A stretch of DNA of 64,000 nt from Daejeonella sp. (GCF_017495225.1 NZ_JAFEIG010000033.1:1-64000), one strand, 5' to 3'. Shown: positions 39,500 through 48,903, counted from the stretch's first letter. The notes: a model not told the origin generated them from the sequence alone. Numbers and translations: made by a program.

Positions 39500-41821
39500 A
39501 TGAGATCATTAAAGTACCTAATTGCAATTTCGGCATTAACAATTTATACAGCATGTGCTCAACAAAAACAAAATCTACAAACATTAAAGACTAGCAATAC
39601 CGCTTCTCAAAGCAAAATGGATATTTTTCTTAATGATTTAATGTCCAAAATGACTGTTGAAGAGAAAATTGGACAGTTAAATTTACTTACAGGTGGTGAG
39701 GCAATTACCGGCTCTACTGGCAATTCTGATTTAGAAAACAAAGTAAAACGTGGCGAAGTTGGCGGTTTTTTCAGTCTAACAAGTCCGCAAAAAATTCGTA
39801 AAGCTCAAGATTTAGCCGTTAATCATACCCGTTTAAAAATCCCACTAATTTTTGGTTTGGATGTTATCCACGGCTATAAAACTACTTTTCCTATTCCTTT
39901 GGGTATGTCGGCGACTTGGGATATGCCATTAATTCAAAAAAGTGCTCAAATTGCTGCCGAAGAAGCTGCGGCTGATGGTATCAACTGGACTTTCTCTCCC
40001 ATGGTTGATATCTCTCGCGATCCACGTTGGGGAAGATTTTCTGAAGGTAGTGGCGAAGATCCATTTTTAGGTTCTGAAATTGCAAAAGCTATGGTTATTG
40101 GGTACCAAGGAGATGATTTGGCAAAAATCAACACTTTAATGGCCTGTGTTAAACACTTTGCCCTCTATGGCGCAGGTGAAGCCGGAAGAGATTATAATAC
40201 GGTAGACATGAGCAAAGTGCGTATGTACAATGAATATTTGCCTCCATACAAGGCAGCTATTGATGCAGGTGCTGGTAGTATCATGACTTCCTTTAACGAG
40301 ATTGATGGTGTTCCGGCAACGGCTAATAAGTGGCTTTTAGACGATCTTTTGAGAAAAGACTGGCAGTTTAAAGGATTAGTTGTTACCGATTATACTGGTA
40401 TTAATGAAATGGTTGAGCATGGTTTCGGCGATTTAAATCAGGTTTCTGCTTTAGCATTAAAAGCGGGTGTAGATATGGATATGGTGGGCGAAGGTTTCTT
40501 GCTTACTCTTAAAAAGTCGTTAGAAGCTGGTTCGGTATCCATTGAGGATATCAATCGTGCTTGCCGCTTTGTTTTAGAAGCAAAATATAAATTGGGTCTT
40601 TTTGAAGATCCATTTAAATATTGTGATGATGAGCGCTCCAAAACCAAAATATTCACTGCCGAAAACAGAAAAATTGCGCGTGAAGCAGCCACAAAAAGTT
40701 TTGTTTTATTAAAAAATGCGAATAATGTTCTTCCAATAAAAAAGACGGATAAAATAGCTTTAATTGGTCCATTAGCCGATTCAAAAGTTAATATGCCCGG
40801 CACTTGGTCGGTTTCTACTGATCTTAGTAAAGCAATTTCAGTGAGAAAAGGTTTAGAAGATGCACTAGGAGCCAGCAATAAATTGATTTATGCAGTGGGT
40901 TCAAACCTATTAGAAGATCCTGAGTATCAAGAACGCGCTACCATGTTTGGTCGTACAATTCCTCGTGATAATCGTCCGGAAGCAGAAATGATTAAAGAAG
41001 CTCTTGATGCGGCTAAGCAATCGGATGTTATTGTTGCTGCCCTTGGCGAAAGTTCTGAAATGAGTGGCGAAAGTTCTAGTCGCACAGATATCAAGATTCC
41101 TGATGTTCAACGCAGATTGCTTGAGGCTTTATTGGCCACAGGAAAACCTGTAGTTTTATTAGTGTTTAATGGTCGTCCATTAGATCTTAGCTGGGAAAAT
41201 AAACATGTTCCTTCAATCCTTAATGTGTGGTTTGGCGGGTCTGAGACTGGTCATGCTATCGCGGATGTTTTGTTTGGCGATGTAAATCCTTCAGGGAAAT
41301 TATCGGCAACTTTTCCTCAAAACATCGGACAAATTCCAATTTATTATAGTCATAAAAATACTGGCCGACCGCTTGCGGAAGGCGAATGGTTTAAGAAGTT
41401 TAAGTCTAATTATTTGGATGTTAGCAATGAACCTCTTTATCCATTTGGATACGGATTAAGCTATACTAATTTCGAAATTTCAGCACCTGTTTTGAGTGCA
41501 AAATCGATGACTTCTACTTCAACTATTCAGGTTTCAGTGCAAGTAAAAAATACGGGTGCTAGAGATGGTGAAGAAGTTGTTCAATTATATATTCGCGATT
41601 TGGTAGGCTCTATTACCCGTCCCGTAAAGGAATTGAAAGCTTTTCAAAAGGTATTTTTGAAGGCCGGCGAGTCAAAGCAAGTGAATTTTAAGCTTAGCAT
41701 CGAGGATCTTAAATTCTATAATTCTAATTTAGATTTTGTAGCCGAACCGGGAGATTTTAAAGTTTTTGTAGGAAATAGCTCTGCAAACACAAAGTCTGCC
41801 GATTTTAATCTTAGCAAATAA
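39500..41821 (+). CDS. GH3 family beta-glucosidase (BglX-like)
   Basis: A 773-residue protein with a lipoprotein-type signal (YTAC, Cys19). The TIM-barrel domain has KIGQL, FGLDVIHGYKTTFPIPLG, DPRWGRFSEGSGEDPFLG and KHFALYGAGEAGRDYN. Asp297 in VVTDYTG is the expected nucleophile. The second domain carries Glu524 in SGESSSRTDI as the expected acid/base, and an Fn3-like C-terminal domain starts near 670. Members next to GH144 genes act on sophorose and longer beta-1,2-glucosides in other Bacteroidota. The gene follows a 116-base gap, longer than others in the run, with a purine-rich GAGAGAGAGA just before the start that may aid initiation. Confidence 0.92.
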   Translation: MRSLKYLIAISALTIYTACAQQKQNLQTLKTSNTASQSKMDIFLNDLMSKMTVEEKIGQLNLLTGGEAITGSTGNSDLENKVKRGEVGGFFSLTSPQKIRKAQDLAVNHTRLKIPLIFGLDVIHGYKTTFPIPLGMSATWDMPLIQKSAQIAAEEAAADGINWTFSPMVDISRDPRWGRFSEGSGEDPFLGSEIAKAMVIGYQGDDLAKINTLMACVKHFALYGAGEAGRDYNTVDMSKVRMYNEYLPPYKAAIDAGAGSIMTSFNEIDGVPATANKWLLDDLLRKDWQFKGLVVTDYTGINEMVEHGFGDLNQVSALALKAGVDMDMVGEGFLLTLKKSLEAGSVSIEDINRACRFVLEAKYKLGLFEDPFKYCDDERSKTKIFTAENRKIAREAATKSFVLLKNANNVLPIKKTDKIALIGPLADSKVNMPGTWSVSTDLSKAISVRKGLEDALGASNKLIYAVGSNLLEDPEYQERATMFGRTIPRDNRPEAEMIKEALDAAKQSDVIVAALGESSEMSGESSSRTDIKIPDVQRRLLEALLATGKPVVLLVFNGRPLDLSWENKHVPSILNVWFGGSETGHAIADVLFGDVNPSGKLSATFPQNIGQIPIYYSHKNTGRPLAEGEWFKKFKSNYLDVSNEPLYPFGYGLSYTNFEISAPVLSAKSMTSTSTIQVSVQVKNTGARDGEEVVQLYIRDLVGSITRPVKELKAFQKVFLKAGESKQVNFKLSIEDLKFYNSNLDFVAEPGDFKVFVGNSSANTKSADFNLSK

Positions 41822-41837
41822 AGCAAAAAAAGATTTT

Positions 41838-41905
41838 TAGGTATTTCTTCATTTTTTGGCTAATTTTCAATTGAATTAACAACAATCAAAATGAAGAAAT
41901 ACCTA
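41838..41905 (+). promoter_or_regulatory. Perfect 18-bp inverted repeat occluding the NIPSNAP start codon
   Basis: TAGGTATTTCTTCATTTT at 41838-41855 is the exact reverse complement of 41888-41905, which contains the ATG and the first five codons of the next gene. The loop is 32 bases. In RNA this would bury the start codon in an 18-bp helix beginning 17 bases after the GH3 stop codon. It may be a translational switch or a processing site. Confidence 0.8.
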
Positions 41906-42637
41906 CTAATTTTATTCCTTTTTCTAAGTCAACTGAGCATTGTAAAGGCGGCGGATAATCGCTATTATGAATTAAGAGTTTATTATTGCAATCCTGGGAA
42001 ACTGGAGGCTTTAATTACCAGATTTAGAGATCATGCGGTGCCATTGTTTAAGAAGCATGGAATCGAAGGATTGGGATATTGGGTGCCTACTAAAAGTTCG
42101 GATAATTCATTTTATTATTTGATGTCTTACCCAAATAAGGAGGCTAGAGATGCATCTTGGAAGGCTTTTGCTGCCGACCCAGAATGGAAAGAAGCTGCTA
42201 GGAAGTCGGAGGAGAATGGAAAATTGGTTGCTAAAGCTGAAACATATTTCTTAAAAACAACAGATTATAGCCCTAAGTTTAAAGCTTCTAAATCAGGCGA
42301 ATTGAGCACTTTTGAAATGCGTATCTATACCGCAAAACCTGAAAAATTACCCAATCTTGAATCTCGTTTTAGAGATCATACCATGAAAATATTTAAGAAC
42401 ATGGGTATGAAAAACATCATTTATTTCACTACCATTGAGAGTGATCCTTCTGTTCAACCTAAATTGCTTTACTTCCTATCGCACAAAAATGAGGCAGCAG
42501 CCAAATTATCTTGGGCAAATTTCCGGAAGGATCCTGAATGGATTAAAGCTAGTACCGAATCTGAAGCGAATGGCAAATTAGTAGAAAAAGTAGAAGCTGT
42601 TTATATGCAGGGGATGGATTTTTCGATGTTAAAATAA
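41891..42637 (+). CDS. Secreted NIPSNAP-family protein with two ferredoxin-like domains
   Basis: A 248-residue protein with a signal peptide ending VKAA. It holds two tandem NIPSNAP/dimeric alpha-beta-barrel domains (about 23-125 and 137-245), each with YELRVYYCNPGKLEALITRF- or FEMRIYTAKPEKLPNLESRF-type starts and an A...W..F..DPEWK/I motif. NIPSNAP proteins have no agreed enzymatic role; in Bacteroidota they often lie in sugar-degradation loci. The start codon sits in a perfect inverted repeat, so expression may be controlled at translation. A bidirectional terminator follows. Confidence 0.88.
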   Translation: MKKYLLILFLFLSQLSIVKAADNRYYELRVYYCNPGKLEALITRFRDHAVPLFKKHGIEGLGYWVPTKSSDNSFYYLMSYPNKEARDASWKAFAADPEWKEAARKSEENGKLVAKAETYFLKTTDYSPKFKASKSGELSTFEMRIYTAKPEKLPNLESRFRDHTMKIFKNMGMKNIIYFTTIESDPSVQPKLLYFLSHKNEAAAKLSWANFRKDPEWIKASTESEANGKLVEKVEAVYMQGMDFSMLK

Positions 42638-42654
42638 TGCTTATCAGCAAATTC

Positions 42655-42700
42655 TAAATTTAAAGGTAGAAGGTACTAATCCTTCTACCTTTAAAATTTA
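42655..42700. terminator. Bidirectional terminator between convergent NIPSNAP and GH95 genes
   Basis: TTTAAAGGTAGAAGG (42659-42673) pairs perfectly with CCTTCTACCTTTAAA (42681-42695) around a 7-base loop. The stem extends by four further pairs after a one-base bulge, and the flanks supply T runs on both strands. It overlaps the GH95 stop codon at 42698-42700. Confidence 0.88.
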
Positions 42701-44995
42701 TATCTCCCAAAACTCCACCCCACTATTCTCTTTAAACTCTACCTCAATAAATCCATTTCCTAAATCCTTCACCTTTAATTTTGAGGTGTTTTTGTATTCA
42801 TATTTTCCCCAATTAGCTTTTATTTTGAGGGTTCCACCTTTTTCGGATTGAATTTTTAAGCTTTTTAATTTTCCGTTTTTCTTTTCGGCACTCACTAGAT
42901 AAGCTCCTTCAGCACGTAAGGTTTGGAATGAAACATTATCCCAACTAGTTGGAATGGCAGGAAATATTTCTAGAAAACCAGCATGCGACTGCATTAACAT
43001 TTCTTGTAATCCGGAGGCAAAAGCGAAATTTCCTTCCAAGGTGAATGGTCTGTAATGAGCGTCCGAATAACCAGATTTAGTCTGGTCGCCATTTACATGG
43101 AAGCTATTGCTCGAGCAAAAGGCTTTGGCAAAAATTGTTAGAGCCTTTGCCGCACCCTCTCCATCTTTTGCTCTTGCATTCAAATTTCCCAACCATGAAT
43201 AGGAATATCCCACCCAGCCTTTTGGACCTATGCTATCTAAAAGCTTAATGCTGGATTTGATTATATCTTTCGATGCATCTGAATCTTCCCACTTGACTAA
43301 TCCCAAAGGGTGTATAGACATCATGTGCGAAAAATGACGATGTGAGGAAGAATATGGATAGTCTGGAGCAACCATTAATTCTTTATTTTCTGAAAGTGCC
43401 AATTCGGGTAGTTGAGTGTATAATTCCGACCAATGTTCGGCTTCTCCCTTTAATTTTAATTCCTGAGCTAGCTCTGCAGCTACCTTAAAATTGAATTGCA
43501 TCAATGATAAATCATAATTGGTTGTTTTGGTAAACCAGGCACTTGCATCATTGTCGTTTATTTCGGGACTAGAGCTGATTACGAGTTTTCTTTTACCTGT
43601 TTTTTCGTCTAAAACAGAAATCTGTTCTAAAAATTGGGCTGTCGATTTTATCCAAGGATAGGCCTTTTCTTTCAAAAATTCCTTGTCCATGCTATAGCGC
43701 CACTGTAAGTAATAATGCTGTGAAATCCATGCTGAAACGGTTGGGGATAGTGAATATTGAATCCATCCGCCCATCTCAGTCCCGTCGAGTGTAGTTACCC
43801 CTGGTACGGCTATTCCCTCTTTAGCAAAAAACTGCTTGGTATAGCGCTTATAGTTATCCTTATTCGATTCAAAATGATTCAGGTAACCCATTGCTTCATT
43901 CAGGTGATTGGCGCTGTAGGATGGCCAATAACTAAGCTGGGTGTTTAAATCATGGTGGAAATCTCCTTTCCAGGGCGGTATGCGACCATTATCTGCCGAC
44001 CAAATAGCTTGTAGTGAGATTGGTGGTGTATTTTCACGAGCAGTTGCTCCAAATTTATATTGTTCCATCTCCCATTGATGCTGTAAAACGGGGTCTGGAA
44101 CCTTCAAGTTTGATTTAGCCCAAAAAGTTGTCCACCAAGCTAAATGACTCTTTTTATTGTTCTCAAAGCCAGATTTAAGTAGTGTTTCTAATGATTTTTG
44201 ATCGAGATTGCTATTAAAATTATCTGGATTACTTCTTATGGTCCAAACCCCTTCAATTGTTTTTGAATCTATTTTTTTCCAGGAAACAATAACTTCATAG
44301 GAGAAATCGCCCCAGCCTTTTTGCTGATAAATGATGGTATTATTTTCTTTGCTAAGCTTTCCTTGTTCATAACCCAAGCGACCTAAATCATCGCCGCCAA
44401 CAGGATCGCCACTGTTTTTTACTTGACTTTGGTAAGCTGGGGGAATTAATTCAACATCGAAACCTGTGCTGAGATTTTCAAATTTAAACCAACCAACAGG
44501 TTTTTCTGCATGGACAAAAGTTTGTAAGCGCGCGCCATTTTTCCAAGTAATTTCCGAGATCGCTTCATTCAGATTTAATTGAGATTCAGCAATTTCAAAT
44601 CCCTTCGTAAATTTAAACTCAATCCCAGCCCCCGGAATTTTTGTCGGCGCCGGTTCCCGATCATAAGGCCAATCAAAATATTCCTGCACCGGTTTATAAT
44701 TATTTTTTAGCCTTTGTTCTGTAACCCATTGGAAGCTAAATTCATCGCGGTGAAGCCCTTTCATCGGTCTGCTATCCCAAAGGTCTGCACGATCTAATGC
44801 AAAACGTAAAACTTGATTTTTCTCCCAAACCAAAGCACCCAACATGCCATTGCCAAGTGGGATCGCTTCATCCCATTGCTTGGGTAGCGGATTAAACCCA
44901 TGTGTTCGTACTTGTCCTACTGACTTAATAGATAGGCATAAGCTCAGGATAAGTATTAAAAACATCCCACTTTGTTGTGTGTTTTTTTGATTCAT
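42698..44995 (-). CDS. GH95-family glycosidase (alpha-L-fucosidase or alpha-L-galactosidase)
   Basis: A 765-residue secreted protein whose N-terminal domain begins WDEAIPLGNGMLGALVWEKNQVLRFALDRADLWDSRP, followed by an (alpha/alpha)6 domain with HDLNTQLSYWPSYSANHLNEA, VISSSPEIND, SHRHFSHMMSIHPLGLV and WLGNLNARAKDGEGAAKAL. These match GH95. In the characterised bifidobacterial fucosidase two Asn residues in NxN help catalysis; here the corresponding motif reads DLN, from memory of the alignment. GH95 removes alpha-1,2-fucose or alpha-galactose caps. It is convergent to the beta-glucan locus and has no transporter partner of its own, so its link to that locus is uncertain. Confidence 0.8.
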   Translation of the reverse strand: MNQKNTQQSGMFLILILSLCLSIKSVGQVRTHGFNPLPKQWDEAIPLGNGMLGALVWEKNQVLRFALDRADLWDSRPMKGLHRDEFSFQWVTEQRLKNNYKPVQEYFDWPYDREPAPTKIPGAGIEFKFTKGFEIAESQLNLNEAISEITWKNGARLQTFVHAEKPVGWFKFENLSTGFDVELIPPAYQSQVKNSGDPVGGDDLGRLGYEQGKLSKENNTIIYQQKGWGDFSYEVIVSWKKIDSKTIEGVWTIRSNPDNFNSNLDQKSLETLLKSGFENNKKSHLAWWTTFWAKSNLKVPDPVLQHQWEMEQYKFGATARENTPPISLQAIWSADNGRIPPWKGDFHHDLNTQLSYWPSYSANHLNEAMGYLNHFESNKDNYKRYTKQFFAKEGIAVPGVTTLDGTEMGGWIQYSLSPTVSAWISQHYYLQWRYSMDKEFLKEKAYPWIKSTAQFLEQISVLDEKTGKRKLVISSSPEINDNDASAWFTKTTNYDLSLMQFNFKVAAELAQELKLKGEAEHWSELYTQLPELALSENKELMVAPDYPYSSSHRHFSHMMSIHPLGLVKWEDSDASKDIIKSSIKLLDSIGPKGWVGYSYSWLGNLNARAKDGEGAAKALTIFAKAFCSSNSFHVNGDQTKSGYSDAHYRPFTLEGNFAFASGLQEMLMQSHAGFLEIFPAIPTSWDNVSFQTLRAEGAYLVSAEKKNGKLKSLKIQSEKGGTLKIKANWGKYEYKNTSKLKVKDLGNGFIEVEFKENSGVEFWEI

Positions 44996-45088
44996 CTTTA
45001 ATTATATTAAAAAATTTAGCTTTTAATCTATCTTAACAATCTCTAATATAATAATTATCACAAAGAAAAAATGCCACATTAAAGGCAA

Positions 45089-45119
45089 TAAAAAAGCCGC
45101 TTTCCTTTCAGAAGCGGCT
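45089..45119 (-). terminator. Rho-independent terminator for the glycine-rich receptor operon
   Basis: AGCCGCTT and AAGCGGCT form a GC-rich stem (45095-45119). On the minus strand the hairpin is followed by a T run (complement of AAAAAA before 45095). It lies just past the stop codon at 45141. Confidence 0.88.
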
Positions 45120-45140
45120 GTATTTTTTAAAAAAATAGGT

Positions 45141-48029
45141 TTAATTATAGCTTCTTTCCATTCCACTTCCACCTCTATTATACATACCCGGACCCATCAT
45201 TTGTTGTTGTTGCTCCGGTTGCTTGCCACTAAACTTCTGAATTCTCATGGTAAAACTAAGCATTACATATCTTGCCAAACGATTGCTTTGACTATCTGTA
45301 ATTACGTTACCAGTAACTGAACGTGATACACTAGTATTTTCATTTAGCAAGTCAAACGCTTGCAAACGAAGTGAAGCACGCTTATCCTTGAAAAACTGCT
45401 TTTCTAAATAGGTATTGATAATGAATGGATTAACCGCCAATGAACTGCTGTATCCATTATTGAATGATTTGCTCAAATCAGAACCTAATAACCATGATTT
45501 TAGGAAAAATACCTTACTATTAAAGTTCAAAGCATAAGTTGAAACTTCGGTATTATTGTTTGTGATTGCATCATTGGTATTGGTATTATAACTATATCTC
45601 AAACCAGGGTTAAACTCTAAATTCTTATTTGGAAGAATTTGCATATTCAATCCTTGAGAGAAAATCCAGTTTTTACCGGTATTCTTCACATCATCTGTGA
45701 AGGAAATATTATTGATATAGTTTGCAGAACCATTGATTGAGAACACATACTTTTTATCCTGGAATGGTTTTGAATAGTTATAAAAAGCACTGGCAGTAAA
45801 ATATCCATCTGTATTTAAATACCTTGATTCTTGTACTAAACCAACAATAGGATCTCTTTTACGTACTATATTAGAAACAATTTTGTTCTCAGTAAGATTC
45901 CCGGATAAATTAATGAATAATACATCACCCGAGTTAAAGTTGAAATTATTGTATCTAAAGTTCAAGATATGTGAAAATTCAGCACTCAAGTTAGGGTTTC
46001 CATAAACTGGGTACTGCGGATTCGAAATATCTGGTGTAGGCTGTAATTGTATGTAAGTTGGCTCACTAGCTCTACCGAAATAGTTTGCATTAAATGCCTT
46101 AGTTCTTGAGAAATTATATGAATATCTCGCAGATGGAATTATGTTGAAGCCAGTATTACGATTTGGCGTTCTAACACCCATTACAACTGAATTTCCCTCT
46201 AATACATTGGGTTGTGCACTCAATCCGAACGAATAATTATATTTTTTTTGATTTACACGATAGTTAATGCCAAATCTATTTGTACTGAATGAGTAATTAA
46301 ATTCATTACTCAAGGTGGTATTAAAAGTTGATAAACCTGCAGTACTTATATCATAAGTATCACGGTCTGTTTTATAATTTGTGGTGCTATGATTATAGTT
46401 AAATTCTAAGTTTGTTGTAGCACTAAGTGGCTCATTATAAGATAGATTCGCATTTATATTTGAATTCCTATTATTATCAAACAATTCTTGATTTCTATAA
46501 ACGGGTGTACTAAGGCCAGAAACGATGTAGTTAATATAGTCTGTTAATTGATCATCTTCCTGTTTAGTTCTAGAGTTATTTGCTGATACTAATAAGGAGA
46601 TATTTCTACCTCTTTTCTGAAGTCGGTGATTGAACAAAATACTAGCCCCGAAATTTGGATTTTTAGAAACGGTATTATTTCTAGAAAGACCATCAGAAGT
46701 TAAGAGGTTGTTATCACGCTGAATATAATTGGAGTTCCCTAATTCTGTTGTACCACTATAACCAAATGTGGGACTGAACTTTATGTAGTTCATGCTATCT
46801 GGTTTGTATTCAAGATTCCATCCGAAACGATGATTATCATTAATTCTGTTGTTTGTTGAATTCTGATCGGTTGAGATAAGTGAATTTTGGAAATTATTTT
46901 GTTGCAGCTGATTGCTAAACACATTATTATCACGATTAGAATAGCTGTAATTACCATAGGAGCTAATTTTCTTTCCATAATCTTTACGGTAATTTAAACC
47001 GATGGATCCAACATTTGTTAAACCATCGTTATTGCCGCCACCGCCGGTAAATCCACCACCGCCACCACCAAATCCGCCACCGCCGGTGAAGCGCGTACCA
47101 CCGCCACCGCCACCGCCAACACTTTGTACACGTGCGCCGCCACCGCCGCCGCCAAATCCGCCACCGCCGCCAAAACTAAATACAGAAGTATTGGTATTGT
47201 TGAGGTTTCCAATAACAGAAAACTGCTCGCTATTGTTGTAGGTATTTGCAGTAATTGATCCTTGATATCTATCCTTGTCGCCACCACCAATAGTTCCGCG
47301 GGCAAAATAACCCTTGTTTTTATCGGCTCTAATGGTAAAGTTTAAGATCTTTTCAGGATCTCCATTTCTTATCCCTGTCAAGTTTGCTTGATCACCATAA
47401 TCTTCAATAATCTGTACCGACTGTAATACGTCTGCAGGTAATTGTTGCGTAGCTGTTTTAACATCACCTCCAAAAAAATCCTTCCCATTAACTCTAACTC
47501 TCGTAATGGCTTTTCCCTGTGCGGTAACATTTCCGTCCTTATCAACCTCAACACCAGGTAATCTTTTCAATAAATCTTCTGCTAAAGCATTTTCACGTAA
47601 AGCATAATCGGATGCTCTATAACTTATAGTATCTTCCTTAATCGTGATTGATGCAGTACCAGAAATTACTACCTCACCAAGCATTCTGTTTTCAGATTTT
47701 AAAACAAAAGGCTCAAGTGTTAGGGGAGTGGCTCCATCATTAAAAAAGAACTTTTTGTTTATTGCTTGATAGCCTAAGCTAGAAACGGTGATTAAGAAAG
47801 TTGATGATTTAATATTCTTGAAATTGAATTTCCCATCTAAGTCTGTACGTGTAAAAAGAGTATCCTTCCCAGCAATATACTTAACCGTTGCGGCAATTAT
47901 GCTAGTCCCGCTTGTATCTTTTACCACCCCACCAATATCACGACTAGTTTGTGCCATAGCACTAAAACTGATCATGAATCCGATCATTAAGGGTAAAATT
48001 CTTTTCATTTTAAATTGTAGTTTGTTCAT
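45141..48029 (-). CDS. TonB-dependent receptor-like outer membrane beta-barrel protein with glycine-rich insert
   Basis: A 962-residue protein with a signal peptide (SFSAMAQ; an internal ATG at 48008 would also fit), a CarboxypepD_reg-like domain (about 30-115), a plug-like region (DLLKRLPGVEVDKDGNVTAQGKAITRVRVNGKDFF is split across residues about 155-190) and a large barrel of the OMP_b-brl_3 kind. Nucleotides about 47025-47178 encode a nearly pure glycine/phenylalanine stretch at the start of the barrel, very GC-rich against the local AT-rich background. The C-terminus is Gln/Met/Gly-rich. There is no SusD partner; the CBM9-like gene upstream is its only operon mate. Function could be uptake or adhesion; the ligand is unknown. 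Confidence 0.85.
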   Translation of the reverse strand: MNKLQFKMKRILPLMIGFMISFSAMAQTSRDIGGVVKDTSGTSIIAATVKYIAGKDTLFTRTDLDGKFNFKNIKSSTFLITVSSLGYQAINKKFFFNDGATPLTLEPFVLKSENRMLGEVVISGTASITIKEDTISYRASDYALRENALAEDLLKRLPGVEVDKDGNVTAQGKAITRVRVNGKDFFGGDVKTATQQLPADVLQSVQIIEDYGDQANLTGIRNGDPEKILNFTIRADKNKGYFARGTIGGGDKDRYQGSITANTYNNSEQFSVIGNLNNTNTSVFSFGGGGGFGGGGGGARVQSVGGGGGGGTRFTGGGGFGGGGGGFTGGGGNNDGLTNVGSIGLNYRKDYGKKISSYGNYSYSNRDNNVFSNQLQQNNFQNSLISTDQNSTNNRINDNHRFGWNLEYKPDSMNYIKFSPTFGYSGTTELGNSNYIQRDNNLLTSDGLSRNNTVSKNPNFGASILFNHRLQKRGRNISLLVSANNSRTKQEDDQLTDYINYIVSGLSTPVYRNQELFDNNRNSNINANLSYNEPLSATTNLEFNYNHSTTNYKTDRDTYDISTAGLSTFNTTLSNEFNYSFSTNRFGINYRVNQKKYNYSFGLSAQPNVLEGNSVVMGVRTPNRNTGFNIIPSARYSYNFSRTKAFNANYFGRASEPTYIQLQPTPDISNPQYPVYGNPNLSAEFSHILNFRYNNFNFNSGDVLFINLSGNLTENKIVSNIVRKRDPIVGLVQESRYLNTDGYFTASAFYNYSKPFQDKKYVFSINGSANYINNISFTDDVKNTGKNWIFSQGLNMQILPNKNLEFNPGLRYSYNTNTNDAITNNNTEVSTYALNFNSKVFFLKSWLLGSDLSKSFNNGYSSSLAVNPFIINTYLEKQFFKDKRASLRLQAFDLLNENTSVSRSVTGNVITDSQSNRLARYVMLSFTMRIQKFSGKQPEQQQQMMGPGMYNRGGSGMERSYN

Positions 48030-48075
48030 AATTGGTTTTTAACCTGTTTGCTTAATGAAACAGATTGGGTAAATT

Positions 48076-48903
48076 TTAATTTTGCCTTACAGCTAATGTA
48101 CTTTTTATAAAAAATTCTGTACTTGTTGAGATCTTAGTAGTTATAAAATTGTCTCGAGGCATGCCCCCATACATTCCATTGTAGCCACGACCATAACGTC
48201 CATTTCTTCCACCGTAAGCGCCTCCATACATATCGTCATAATAATTCATATCTCTTCGCTGGATAGTTGTTGATCCTTCAAATCCATTAACGCGTATTCG
48301 AAATGTGATTAATTCAGTGCGATCGGGTTCAATTCCAAGCAAGCGAAGTGGAACCGCAATTTCCTGAATCATATCATTTTTATCATCAAATGCCATCGCC
48401 GCTTTAATACCATAAGTATTGTATAATGAGATACCACCGTCTACCAACTCTTTAAAACCCTCAACTTTTATCTCCTTGATCTTAGAAATAATTCGCCTTT
48501 GTATTTCTTTAGCTTCTGGCTCTTCCGTTTCTACTTGTTTTTTGCCAGGAGTACGATCAAGAATTGGAAAAGTTACCGTTTGACCCACTGATTTACTATT
48601 TTCATAATTTACAGTGATACTCAAACCACGAGCCAATATTTTGCTTAGATTCTCTTCAGAGTTATTTTTTACTGCGAAATAGATATTCTCATGATCGTTC
48701 GAAATATTATAATAAAGCTTAGTTACATCATTATATAAATCCAAACTATCCGTCCAATCAGTTAATACACCGTCTATTAAAACAGGCTTTGATGCCCATT
48801 TATTCTTAATTATCTCTGCCTTCTTCTGCGACCATCCTTGTGATGGAAAAGCAAAAAATGCAATCAAGCAAAAAATAAAAAGTATATTAATTTTTATCTT
48901 CAT
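48076..48903 (-). CDS. Secreted protein with a CBM9/DOMON-like domain and Gly/Tyr-rich tail
   Basis: The start is set at ATG 48903 (MKIKINILFIFCLIAFFAFPSQG signal, 275 residues); an ATG 24 bases upstream is less fitting. Residues about 35-110 resemble family 9 carbohydrate-binding or ligand-binding sandwiches (KPVLIDGVLTDWTDS, LYYNISNDHENIYFAVKN). A basic/acidic linker and a Gly/Tyr/Arg-rich stretch (YDDMYGGAYGGRNGRYGRGY) precede the C-terminus. It lies 46 bases upstream of the receptor gene on the same strand. Both proteins have low-complexity glycine-rich segments, suggesting they act together at the outer membrane. Confidence 0.7.
   Translation of the reverse strand: MKIKINILFIFCLIAFFAFPSQGWSQKKAEIIKNKWASKPVLIDGVLTDWTDSLDLYNDVTKLYYNISNDHENIYFAVKNNSEENLSKILARGLSITVNYENSKSVGQTVTFPILDRTPGKKQVETEEPEAKEIQRRIISKIKEIKVEGFKELVDGGISLYNTYGIKAAMAFDDKNDMIQEIAVPLRLLGIEPDRTELITFRIRVNGFEGSTTIQRRDMNYYDDMYGGAYGGRNGRYGRGYNGMYGGMPRDNFITTKISTSTEFFIKSTLAVRQN

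Noticed and set aside
45353..45362. CAAACGCTTG as a LacI operator
   Set aside because: It lies well inside the receptor coding sequence and is not a perfect match.
47002..47241. Proline-rich open frames opposite the glycine-rich segment of the receptor
   Set aside because: They arise from GGN codons read on the other strand; there is no independent coding signal.
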